A stretch of DNA of 9,175 nt from Candidatus Gastranaerophilales bacterium (GCA_944323495.1 CALUSZ010000157.1:1-9175); one strand, 5' to 3'; shown: positions 1-6,281, numbered from the stretch's first letter. The notes: generated by a model not told the origin, from the letters alone. A program made the numbers and translations.

Positions 1-88
1 TTGGTCGGGCGGCAGAAGTAAATACACTAGCTTGTATTATACTTCACAGCCGCCCTCTTTTTTACTACTCCCCATTTTTTTTACCCCA
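1..88 (+). repeat. Hairpin-bearing direct repeat, copy 1
   Basis: This is the first of two copies of a non-coding repeat. Its first 60 bases match positions 120-179 with one mismatch (G15 versus A134). The remaining part, ending in a TTTACCCC block, is related but diverged. The unit folds into a long hairpin: GGGCGGC (7-13) pairs with GCCGCCC (49-55), then GAAGTA (15-20) with TACTTC (40-45) and AATACA (21-26) with TGTATT (33-38), leaving a six-base loop. The unit begins at the first base of the window, so it may extend or repeat further upstream. The structure suggests a REP/MITE-like element or a duplicated terminator cassette. Confidence 0.8.
7..63 (+). terminator. Terminator-like hairpin in repeat copy 1
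   Basis: A GC-rich outer stem (7-13 with 49-55) and a nearly continuous inner stem are followed by a six-T run at 58-63. This orientation would terminate plus-strand transcripts entering from outside the window. On the minus strand the hairpin is not followed by a T run. It could equally be the structural core of a mobile repeat rather than a dedicated terminator. Confidence 0.45.
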
Positions 89-119
89 AAAGAAAAGGTA
101 ACCAAAAAGAAAAGAACAT

Positions 120-206
120 TTGGTCGGGCGGCAAAAGTAAATACACTAGCTTGTATTATACTTCACAGCCGCCCTCTTTTATACTTCTCCCTATTTTATT
201 TACCCC
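120..206 (+). repeat. Hairpin-bearing direct repeat, copy 2
   Basis: This is the second copy, offset by 119 bp from the first. Bases 120-179 match 1-60 with one mismatch, and the tail 180-206 is diverged but again ends in TTTACCCC. The outer stem is GGGCGGC (126-132) with GCCGCCC (168-174). The single substitution changes an inner G-C pair to an A-C mismatch, so this copy is slightly weaker. The spacer between the copies (89-119) is A-rich. The repeat ends at the stop codon of the minus-strand glycosyltransferase-like gene. Confidence 0.8.
126..179 (+). terminator. Terminator-like hairpin in repeat copy 2
   Basis: The 7-bp GC stem plus inner stem is followed by CTCTTTT on the plus strand. 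It sits just beyond the 3' end of the minus-strand gene at 208-2043. The T run lies on the wrong side to be a canonical terminator for that gene, although the hairpin could still stabilise its mRNA end. Confidence 0.35.
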
Positions 207-207
207 T

Positions 208-2043
208 TTATAAACATTCATAAATTTCGTTGTATTTTTCGATAATTTCAAAAGTCCAGCCGGAATTATAGTTCAACGCATTTTTTATCAAAAGATTCCA
301 GCTCGACGGATTCTTGGAATAAAGGTTTAATGCTTTATTAAGAACTGCCAGGTATATTTCAGCAGGATTTTCTTCCTTCAATAGAAGAGTCTTAGTCTTA
401 AACCCGCAGCCCTCAACCATATCATCAAAAATATCAGCAATTGTATCATTATAAATCCCGCACTTTGAAGCAATTGGGATACAGCCGTACTTCATTGCTT
501 CATAGTGGATTGCACTTGTCGGATTTTCTCTTGAAGGCAGCATTATCATATCACAGCCTGACATAAACTGCGGATAATTAAGCTCGCCATCTATAAAGAC
601 AGCACGTCCGGAATAATTTCTTTCCAGAAATTCAACGCAAGATTTTATATAATTATTTTTTAGCCCATTCGAAATATTAATTACTACCTGCAAATTTTTA
701 TACTGTTCAAAAAGTTTAAAAATACTATTGAACGCAATATCAACTCCCTGCTGAAAAATTTCATCAGAAAATGTTCCAAAAATAAGCGGAGCGTCATAAA
801 AAGAATCCAGATATCCTCTTATTGCATAATCCTCATTTTTAAACAGTGTTCTGTCAACAAACCTTGTCTTTACTCTGTCACTTGCAAACTCCTTTATTAA
901 ATATTTTTTATTTCTCCACCTTAAATCTCGAAAATTTCCTGCATTAAACGGCTGATAAATCAAATACTGAGGCAAATTTACCCCATAAGAAACATAGCCC
1001 GACTTTGTCTGCTTAAGTTTCTTAAACAATCTCCCGGAAAGTTCCGGCTCCGCATTAATTGCCTCATAATATGTCTTTGAAACAACTGCCAGAAAATCAG
1101 TTTTTTTAACAGTGTTATACATAGAATTATAATATGTATCATCCTCACAAGCTATTTTAGGAAAAATCTTTAAAACCCTTGCATTCATCCTGTTAAACAA
1201 AATGTTTTCATCTATATCCTCGCACTTATCTATATATCTGCGAAACTTAAAATAATTTTTGTATATAAACTCCAAACACTCTCGCATCTGGTAGAATTTT
1301 CTTGTATTATGCAAATTAAAAAGCGAAGCTATGCATTTTTTTATAATCTTATCCCTGCAAAGTCTGCGCATATTCTTTTTATCCACCAAATTTATTGCAG
1401 CCCAGAACGGTTCAAATTTATTATTCTCATAAATCGAAAAATCATTAACTACCTGCAGGGTTTTTATAGGAAATCTTTTTCTTTCAAATTCAGCCCCTAG
1501 AAAAAAAGGTATATTATCAGAATGAATTATATCAGGCTTTAGCTTTAATGCACAAATTCTTGCACATTTTATAAAATGCGCGAGATAAAAAAGTCGTGAA
1601 AATTCAGAAGAACTCTTTATTTGTGAAAAAATAGGCGCATAAATTGCCCACATCTGAATATTATCCCTTCGCTTCGGAAGTTTATATAAATAAGCATTAT
1701 TTATTCTGTTTTGCAGAAAAAACTCAAAACTCCAGCTGCATTTCTGCTCAGGCTTTTTGATAACAGGAAATAGAACATCTATTGTTTTATCGGGGTATTG
1801 CTTTTGAAACGATTCAATATAATCCTTTGGAATATTATCAATTGTTACATATAGAACCTGCTTAAAGAGTTTTTTTGATTTTTTCTTAGATTTTATGGAA
1901 ACTAGTTTTTTAAACAAATTAAATCTTCTTCTGAGAGTACAAATAAAATCAGACCTTCGGATATCCTCGAAATCAGAAAAAGATTCATCATCTATATTAT
2001 CAAACTCTTTTGAATGAGCCTCTGTTTCATAAAAACTGTTCAT
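208..2043 (-). CDS. Glycogen/starch-synthase-like (GT5-fold) protein with degenerate active site
   Basis: This 611-aa protein resembles glycogen synthase (GlgA, family GT5), which transfers glucose from ADP-glucose to glucan. The recognisable blocks are KPDIIHSDN (169-177, GlgA 'PDVIHxHDW'), VVSKTYYEAI (320-329, 'VSPTYAxEI'), PLIFG..QQGVDI (419-436), CDMIMLPSRENPTS (497-510), EAMKYGCIPIASKCGIYNDT (515-534) and a C-terminal SGWTF..IIEKYNEIY. The usual N-terminal KxGGL loop is absent. The GlgA Arg and Lys of 'SRLxxQKG' are replaced, and the catalytic Glu of 'RFEPCG' aligns with Asn507, next to Glu506. About 60 basic, Ser-rich residues precede the fold. It may be a pseudo-glycosyltransferase or use a different substrate. 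I chose the ATG at 2043 over an in-frame TTG at 2052; neither has a good ribosome binding site. It is transcribed alone, divergently from the leader ORF at 2136. Confidence 0.75.
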   Translation of the reverse strand: MNSFYETEAHSKEFDNIDDESFSDFEDIRRSDFICTLRRRFNLFKKLVSIKSKKKSKKLFKQVLYVTIDNIPKDYIESFQKQYPDKTIDVLFPVIKKPEQKCSWSFEFFLQNRINNAYLYKLPKRRDNIQMWAIYAPIFSQIKSSSEFSRLFYLAHFIKCARICALKLKPDIIHSDNIPFFLGAEFERKRFPIKTLQVVNDFSIYENNKFEPFWAAINLVDKKNMRRLCRDKIIKKCIASLFNLHNTRKFYQMRECLEFIYKNYFKFRRYIDKCEDIDENILFNRMNARVLKIFPKIACEDDTYYNSMYNTVKKTDFLAVVSKTYYEAINAEPELSGRLFKKLKQTKSGYVSYGVNLPQYLIYQPFNAGNFRDLRWRNKKYLIKEFASDRVKTRFVDRTLFKNEDYAIRGYLDSFYDAPLIFGTFSDEIFQQGVDIAFNSIFKLFEQYKNLQVVINISNGLKNNYIKSCVEFLERNYSGRAVFIDGELNYPQFMSGCDMIMLPSRENPTSAIHYEAMKYGCIPIASKCGIYNDTIADIFDDMVEGCGFKTKTLLLKEENPAEIYLAVLNKALNLYSKNPSSWNLLIKNALNYNSGWTFEIIEKYNEIYECL

Positions 2044-2087
2044 TAACTTCAAGGTAACATGCCGGTTAGATTAAATCAAGATACCTA

Positions 2088-2117
2088 TTGACATAAATCA
2101 GAGTATAAGTGTATACT
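2088..2117 (+). promoter_or_regulatory. Sigma-70-type promoter upstream of leader ORF
   Basis: TTGACA (2088-2093) is an exact -35 consensus. An 18-bp spacer separates it from TATACT (2112-2117), a good -10. Transcription would start near 2124, giving a very short leader before the small ORF at 2136. No room for a promoter exists between the hairpin ending at 2283 and the gene at 2305, so this is the most likely promoter for both. Confidence 0.65.
2102..2117. promoter_or_regulatory. Perfect palindrome overlapping the -10 box (operator candidate)
   Basis: AGTATA and TATACT form a perfect inverted repeat around a 4-bp centre (AGTG). The right arm is the -10 box of the plus-strand promoter, so a bound dimeric repressor would block it. 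The site lies between the divergent minus-strand gene and the plus-strand leader ORF and could affect both. The regulator is unknown. The overall shape is reminiscent of SOS/LexA-type boxes, but I cannot assign it. Confidence 0.4.
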
Positions 2118-2135
2118 AAACACAAAGGAAAAATT

Positions 2136-2210
2136 ATGAAAAACTTACACTTTGAATTAGCAAACAATTCATCCTCCAATTCATCCAAGTTGCAATCGGG
2201 ACTTGAATGA
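2136..2210 (+). CDS. Ser/Asn-rich 24-aa ORF, possible attenuation leader peptide
   Basis: ATG at 2136 is preceded by a purine-rich AAAGGAA (2124-2130) at good spacing and by a strong promoter. The ORF runs 24 codons to TGA at 2208-2210. Residues 10-17 read NNSSSNSS, so Ser and Asn codons cluster in the middle. The last codons contain CGGGACTT (2197-2204), which is complementary to 2250-2257 in the 5' arm of the following terminator. A strong hairpin follows directly, then a 508-aa membrane protein gene. This is the layout of a leader peptide in ribosome-mediated attenuation. It could instead be a stand-alone microprotein, or not translated at all. I recognise no homologue. Confidence 0.45.
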   Translation: MKNLHFELANNSSSNSSKLQSGLE

Positions 2211-2257
2211 ATTTTGATGTGTAGTTTTTAATACAGATTTAGAAAAAAGAAGTCCCG
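2197..2257 (+). promoter_or_regulatory. Candidate antiterminator pairing
   Basis: CGGGACTT (2197-2204, inside the last codons of the small ORF) pairs perfectly over 8 bp with AAGTCCCG (2250-2257). The latter covers most of the 5' arm of the terminator at 2245-2283, so the two structures exclude each other. A ribosome finishing the small ORF would cover 2197-2204 and favour termination. A ribosome stalled earlier would leave it free to form the antiterminator. The pairing is seen directly; the regulatory reading is inference. Confidence 0.45.
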
Positions 2258-2284
2258 CCTAGTAGATAGATGGGACTTCTTTTA
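2245..2284 (+). terminator. Intrinsic terminator between leader ORF and membrane protein gene
   Basis: A perfect 12-bp stem, AAAAGAAGTCCC (2245-2256) with GGGACTTCTTTT (2272-2283), encloses a 15-base loop. The T run forms part of the 3' arm. It ends 20 bp before the ATG of the next gene, so transcripts of that gene from any upstream promoter must read through it. Confidence 0.85.
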
Positions 2285-2304
2285 TTGTGCTTGAAAGGGA
2301 ATAT

Positions 2305-3831
2305 ATGGACTTAACAATTAACAAATTTAACACAAACTTGGCATTCAAAGGCCCGCTTGACGGCGCTATAACAGGGATTTTAAGAACCTGCGACACCAGT
2401 GAAATGGTTAATGCAGTAGGACTTGATATCGGGGCTATGGTAATCCCGAGAGCATATTATGATACAAAAGCTCGTAACAAATACGCAGGATGCGAGACAT
2501 TTATTAGAGAAATAAGCGGAACATTCATAAACTGTCTTGCAGCAGGAATTTTTGCAAAATATATTTCTAAAGTTGCTTCTCAGGACATTATGCCGGATGT
2601 AAAAATTAACCCTAAAAGCTGGTACACAAAGGCTTCTCTTGCTACTTTAAAAGAGGCTTGGGATAAAAGCGGCAATATTAAAGGGTATGTAAAAAATGTT
2701 TTTGAAAATCTTTCCGGCAGAGACGGCCATAACATTAATGAGTTTAAAAACATAAACTGGAGCAAAATTGACTGGATAGACGAAAAACGCTGGGAAAAAA
2801 TTAAATGGAATAATGAAGAATATAAAAATATTCAAGACAAACTCAAAACAAAAGAAGATTTTACCAAAACTTTTGTCAAACTTATTGAAGATAAAAATAT
2901 TACAGACAATGACCGTAAAAATATTTTAAAATTAATGGAACACCGCCTCACTAATGCTCTCGGAGCCGGAAGGGACACCGAGGTTAAAATAGGAGACAAA
3001 ACTCTTTGTGCAAAACTTGAAAACATTTTACGAGATTCACATGATATGGCAAAAGATATTTTTACCAATAAAGAGGTAAATACAGAGGCTGCAATCAAAA
3101 AAATTGCAAAAATCAACAAAATAAAAGCTTTTGGTGCAATTGCAGGTGCTTCTCTATTAGGAATTACAAACCAGTATATCAACAGAAAAATAACCGAAAA
3201 ACGAACCGGGAAAAAGGGTTTTGTAGGCGAAGTGGACTTTACTTCAAGCTTTAGAAAAGAGCGTAAAAAAGATAATTTTTTATGGCTCAAAAAAACTCTG
3301 GCAAGTGCCGGCATGGCTGGTATGGTTATAAGCGTAATGCGTGTGAAAAATTTAAAAGACTTTGCCCGCAAGCTTGAATTTACAGGTCCAATCACCAGCG
3401 GAAACGCAATTAAAACAGTTTACGCCTTTAATATTATCGGAAGATTTATGGCAGCAGACAACGGAACAGAGCTTAGAGAATCAATGACAAGAGATTATTT
3501 CGGCTTCCTAAACTGGCTTGTATTTGGCGGTTTTGCAGCCAAGGGAGTTGCAAATCTTCTTGACAAAAAAGGAGAGCATTTATTTAATTACACTAAAAAA
3601 GGTAAAGGATTAAAACACTGGTTAAATGATATGAGCCTAAAAACCCATAATGAAATCGCTTCAAAAGGAAAAGATTTTGCGAAGAATAATATCTGGAAAT
3701 TAAACCTCGCGCATGCCTGCGGTCTTGCATATTCTGCTATAACTCTTGGAATATTACTCCCTATGGTTAATGCAAAAATGACAAAATATAAAAGCCGCAA
3801 GAAGGAAGGAGAGCAAGTAAGCTTATCTTAA
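2305..3831 (+). CDS. Uncharacterised membrane protein with N-terminal AFKG tag
   Basis: I do not recognise a catalytic family in this 508-aa protein. I chose ATG 2305 because GAAAGGGA lies just before it; the upstream in-frame GTG at 2287 abuts the terminator. The N-terminus reads INKFNTNLAFKG, a short Asn-rich stretch ending in FKG that I associate with many proteins of Gastranaerophilales-type genomes, with unknown meaning. Hydrophobic stretches lie near 71-89, 275-290, 331-346, 398-416 and 466-488. Between about 105 and 270 is a charged, soluble-looking region rich in Lys, Asp, Glu and Trp. The C-terminus is basic (KMTKYKSRKK). There is no signal peptide. No terminator is evident after the stop. 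It is probably an integral or membrane-associated protein whose expression is set by the attenuator-like leader upstream. Confidence 0.8.
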   Translation: MDLTINKFNTNLAFKGPLDGAITGILRTCDTSEMVNAVGLDIGAMVIPRAYYDTKARNKYAGCETFIREISGTFINCLAAGIFAKYISKVASQDIMPDVKINPKSWYTKASLATLKEAWDKSGNIKGYVKNVFENLSGRDGHNINEFKNINWSKIDWIDEKRWEKIKWNNEEYKNIQDKLKTKEDFTKTFVKLIEDKNITDNDRKNILKLMEHRLTNALGAGRDTEVKIGDKTLCAKLENILRDSHDMAKDIFTNKEVNTEAAIKKIAKINKIKAFGAIAGASLLGITNQYINRKITEKRTGKKGFVGEVDFTSSFRKERKKDNFLWLKKTLASAGMAGMVISVMRVKNLKDFARKLEFTGPITSGNAIKTVYAFNIIGRFMAADNGTELRESMTRDYFGFLNWLVFGGFAAKGVANLLDKKGEHLFNYTKKGKGLKHWLNDMSLKTHNEIASKGKDFAKNNIWKLNLAHACGLAYSAITLGILLPMVNAKMTKYKSRKKEGEQVSLS

Positions 3832-3850
3832 ACGTAGAACTTTTCTAACA

Positions 3851-3880
3851 TTGACCCCTATTTACCTCTATTTACCCCTA
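3851..3880. repeat. Three imperfect tandem 10-mers
   Basis: Three successive 10-base units read TTGACCCCTA, TTTACCTCTA and TTTACCCCTA, followed by a partial CCCTCTTTA. The TTTACCCC core also ends both repeat copies at the left edge of the window (near 81-88 and 199-206). The array lies just after the membrane protein stop codon. Confidence 0.6.
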
Positions 3881-3946
3881 CCCTCTTTACATTTAAATAT
3901 TCAGGTGATATTATCAAGTACGGACTAAAACTTCTTTTTGGGAAGC

Positions 3947-3967
3947 TAATGTTTCAAGTGAACATTA
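3947..3967. promoter_or_regulatory. Inverted repeat, possible operator or hairpin
   Basis: TAATGTT (3947-3953) and AACATTA (3961-3967) are perfect 7-bp arms around a 7-base centre, about 135 bp before the FNT gene. They may be a dimeric regulator site or a weak RNA hairpin. No T run makes it a canonical terminator. Confidence 0.3.
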
Positions 3968-4019
3968 AAATTAATACAAAATTATGAAGATATAAATAGT
4001 CAAATATAAAAGCTTAGCA

Positions 4020-4043
4020 TAAATTCCTGTTCGTTGGGATTTA
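4020..4043 (+). promoter_or_regulatory. Hairpin in the presumed 5' leader of the FNT gene
   Basis: AAATTCC (4021-4027) pairs with GGGATTT (4036-4042) with one G-U wobble, closed by T4020-A4043, around an 8-base loop. TTAGCAT occurs once on each side of the stem. It could influence mRNA stability or translation of the channel gene 58 bases downstream. Confidence 0.3.
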
Positions 4044-4101
4044 GCATTAAATTTGTATTGCCCGAAGAGTAGTTTTTGAATATACAATAGGAGAAAAGAA
4101 A

Positions 4102-4971
4102 ATGGAAGAAGAAAAGGTAATTTCCACCGTTGATAGTCTTACGCCAAGCGCAACCGTACATGAAATAAGCGACAACGTAATGACAGGAAAGGCTGATTAC
4201 AGTAAAACAAAAATGTTTACACTTGCTATAGCAGCAGGTGCATTTATTGCATTTGGTGCCCAGGTATCATTAACAGTAATGACCGGCGATTCTAATATGG
4301 GCTGGGGCTTCACAAAACTTATCGGAGCAATGACCTTCGCTACAGGCTTGATGTTAGTTACACTCACCGGAGCAGAGCTCTTCACCGGTAATGTTATGAT
4401 GACATTTGCTGTATTAGAAAAGAAAATCAGCCTTATGAAGCTTTTGAGAAGCTGGACAGTAGTTTATATTGCAAACTTTATCGGCTCTATACTTCTTGCA
4501 GCTCTAGTTTATTTTGCCGGCATGGGGCATAACGGCGGAGACGCTGTTGGAGCAACAGCTATGCAAACAGCTTTTAGTAAAATTAACTTAACCTTTACAG
4601 AAGCCTTCTTCAGAGGTATTTTATGTAACTGGCTTGTATGCTTAGCAATATTTATGGCATCAACTTCAAAACGTGTTATTGGTAAGATTTTTGCAATTTT
4701 CTTCCCAATAATGACATTCGTTGCATCAGGCTATGAGCACAGTGTTGCAAATATGTTCTTTATTCCAAATGGAATATTAATGAAACACTTCCCTGGAATA
4801 GTAGCTGCATCAGGCCTTACTCCTGACCAGCTTGCAACAATGACATGGAAAGGTTTCTTTGTTCACAACTTGATTCCTGTAACTCTTGGGAATATTGTTG
4901 GAGCATTTGTATTTGTAGTTCTGCTCTTCTGGACTGCTTACTTAAGAGAAGAACGCAGACATCACGAATAA
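4102..4971 (+). CDS. FNT-family formate/nitrite transporter
   Basis: This 289-aa inner-membrane channel belongs to the FocA/NirC/HSC family, whose pentamers pass formate, nitrite or hydrosulfide with proton coupling. The family marks are visible: GAELFTGN (90-97) in the broken-helix/omega-loop region, Lys160 before RGILCNWLVCLA (171-182), YEHSVANM (211-218) with the conserved pore His213, and TLGNIVGA (261-268) near the end. Six hydrophobic segments and a total length close to the family norm (about 280 aa) fit. The N-terminal 35 residues are soluble, and the C-terminus is charged and cytoplasmic-looking (REERRHHE). AGGAGAAAAG precedes the ATG at ideal distance. In a fermenting cell the likely job is formate export or reuptake, but nitrite or hydrosulfide cannot be excluded from sequence. 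A strong terminator follows. Confidence 0.93.
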   Translation: MEEEKVISTVDSLTPSATVHEISDNVMTGKADYSKTKMFTLAIAAGAFIAFGAQVSLTVMTGDSNMGWGFTKLIGAMTFATGLMLVTLTGAELFTGNVMMTFAVLEKKISLMKLLRSWTVVYIANFIGSILLAALVYFAGMGHNGGDAVGATAMQTAFSKINLTFTEAFFRGILCNWLVCLAIFMASTSKRVIGKIFAIFFPIMTFVASGYEHSVANMFFIPNGILMKHFPGIVAASGLTPDQLATMTWKGFFVHNLIPVTLGNIVGAFVFVVLLFWTAYLREERRHHE

Positions 4972-4980
4972 TTTAAGTAA

Positions 4981-5022
4981 AAAAAGACCGGCTCTTATAA
5001 TACTTTAAGAGTTGGTCTTTTT
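4981..5022 (+). terminator. Intrinsic terminator after the FNT gene
   Basis: A 17-bp stem including two G-U wobbles (4981-4997 with 5006-5022) encloses an 8-base loop and ends in TTTTT, starting 9 bp after the stop codon. The flanking A and T runs also make it plausible for minus-strand transcripts. Confidence 0.88.
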
Positions 5023-5047
5023 CTGTTATATATATAAGAATATAGTT

Positions 5048-6268
5048 ATGAAAATGAAGAAGATTTTACCGGCATTAATAGCTTTAATATTTGTATTAGC
5101 AACCCCAGTATATGCGGCCAAGAATGCGCCTAAAGAAAATAATTTAGAAGAGGTTGTTTTAGAAAATATAGAAGAAGGGGTTGAAGTTCCTCAGGCCGTT
5201 TCTATTACGGAAGAAAAAGCTCCGGAGGATAAAACTTTAAAAGAGAAACTTCAAGATGTCTATCACCTTGAAGTAGATAAGTATGACAAACCAACCTATC
5301 TTCTGGAAAACATTTTAACTCACAAGTTTGATGAAGATTCTATCTGGGACAGAACTCAATTGTGGGCAGGATACAATGGCGATATTGGCTTAAACTTTTC
5401 AGAAGGTGTTGGCACAGAACACACAACTAATCATTATGATATTAACACCATTAATGTAGGTTTTGATGGCTATTTAAAAAATAACAATGCAGATTTTAGA
5501 ATAATGTTTAACGTTTCGCCATATTCGGAAAGAAATGTTATTCAAAATCTTTTTGCGGATATGTATATTGCAACCAATAAAATTCCACACCATAGGATTA
5601 TGGTTGGACACACACGTCCTCCTGTTGGTATGGAAGGTGCTTATGGACCGTTTGTACTGCCCTTTTTAGCTCGTTCACAAATATCCAGAAACTTTGGTAC
5701 GGTACGTAAATTAGGAGCACGTATTTCTGGGGATTATAGTCTTTTAGGATACGATTTCGGGGTTTATAGTTCTGATACCTATTTTCAGGAATTTTTCCCG
5801 GGCGCAGAATTTATAGGCAGAGTTGATTTAAAACCTCTTGGCAAAACAGACGGTAAATATGGTAAATTGCTTATCGGCGGAAGTATGGATGCCGGGCACA
5901 GAGATAATAACTTTTGCGTAGTCGGGGCCCACATCCAATATGATTACAAGAGATTTATGGCAAATTTTGAATGGGCACAGGCTAACGGATATAACGGTCC
6001 TTCCGGATTTTCAACAGATAAGCATGCAAGCGGTTTCTATGCAACTTTAGGATATATGCTAACTAAAAAACTACAAATAATTGCAAGGTATGATGAGTTT
6101 GATCCAAACAGAGAAATTTCGAATAATAATCAGAGAGAATATACAGTCGGCCTTAACTACTTTATCAAGGGTCAGGGTTTAAGGCTGATATTAAACTATG
6201 TATTCTGCCAGAACGATGCAGCTAAAGATTCTCACAGAATCATGCTCGGCACACAAATTCTTATCTAA
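5048..6268 (+). CDS. Phosphate-selective porin O/P-like outer-membrane protein
   Basis: This 406-aa secreted beta-barrel resembles the OprP/OprO (Porin_O_P) family, which lets small anions cross the outer membrane. The ATG at 5048 gives a clear signal peptide: MKMKK, a hydrophobic core to residue 18, and an AXA-type site (VYA) after Ala23. An acidic linker (to about residue 75) precedes the barrel, which starts near DSIWDRTQLWAGYNGDIGLNF. Alternating aromatic/hydrophobic strands continue to the end. The most family-like part is the last 77 residues (GYMLTKKLQIIARYDEFDPN, then EYTVGLNYFIKG and LILNYVF). An alternative TTG start lies inside the preceding terminator and is rejected. The ribosome binding site is weak, and no clear promoter lies between the terminator and the gene, so expression may rely on readthrough. 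It places the organism among diderms. Substrate specificity cannot be read from sequence. Confidence 0.87.
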   Translation: MKMKKILPALIALIFVLATPVYAAKNAPKENNLEEVVLENIEEGVEVPQAVSITEEKAPEDKTLKEKLQDVYHLEVDKYDKPTYLLENILTHKFDEDSIWDRTQLWAGYNGDIGLNFSEGVGTEHTTNHYDINTINVGFDGYLKNNNADFRIMFNVSPYSERNVIQNLFADMYIATNKIPHHRIMVGHTRPPVGMEGAYGPFVLPFLARSQISRNFGTVRKLGARISGDYSLLGYDFGVYSSDTYFQEFFPGAEFIGRVDLKPLGKTDGKYGKLLIGGSMDAGHRDNNFCVVGAHIQYDYKRFMANFEWAQANGYNGPSGFSTDKHASGFYATLGYMLTKKLQIIARYDEFDPNREISNNNQREYTVGLNYFIKGQGLRLILNYVFCQNDAAKDSHRIMLGTQILI

Positions 6269-6281
6269 TGTTGAAAAATAT

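Larger units (their letters stand above)
3832..4101. other. Intergenic region upstream of the FNT channel gene
   Basis: This gene-free stretch of about 270 bp holds the tandem 10-mers (3851-3880) and an 11-bp palindrome-like TGATATTATCA just after 3900. It also holds an inverted repeat at 3947-3967 and a hairpin at 4020-4043 flanked by two TTAGCAT copies. The ribosome binding site AGGAGAAAAG lies before 4102. A TATAAAT at about 3991-3997 is a possible -10 element, but I see no convincing -35. The TATACA near 4081 lies too close to the ribosome binding site to be the working promoter. I see no small gene here. Confidence 0.5.

Noticed and set aside
1..206. CRISPR array
   Set aside because: There are only two units of about 88 bp with diverged tails and no regular short spacers, which does not fit CRISPR repeats.
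32..223. 63-aa plus-strand ORF across the hairpin repeats
   Set aside because: It is made of the two non-coding repeat units plus an A-rich spacer, has no ribosome binding site, and its sequence reflects repeat composition.
2832..3395. 187-aa minus-strand ORF inside the membrane protein gene
   Set aside because: It is the shadow of the well-supported plus-strand gene. It has no ribosome binding site or family resemblance, and its Phe/Leu/Ser-rich composition is what antisense of Lys/Glu-rich coding gives.
3905..3918. FNR-type site upstream of the FNT channel gene
   Set aside because: TGATATTATCA has a 3-bp gap between TGAT and ATCA rather than the 4 bp of the FNR consensus, so I do not call it as such.
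4058..4086. Promoter TTGCCC-N17-TATACA just before the FNT gene
   Set aside because: Transcription would begin inside or after the ribosome binding site at about 4089-4098, so it could not produce a normal mRNA for this gene.
5012..5047. Upstream TTG start for the porin
   Set aside because: It lies in the terminator stem and would put a stretch before the clear signal peptide that begins at 5048.
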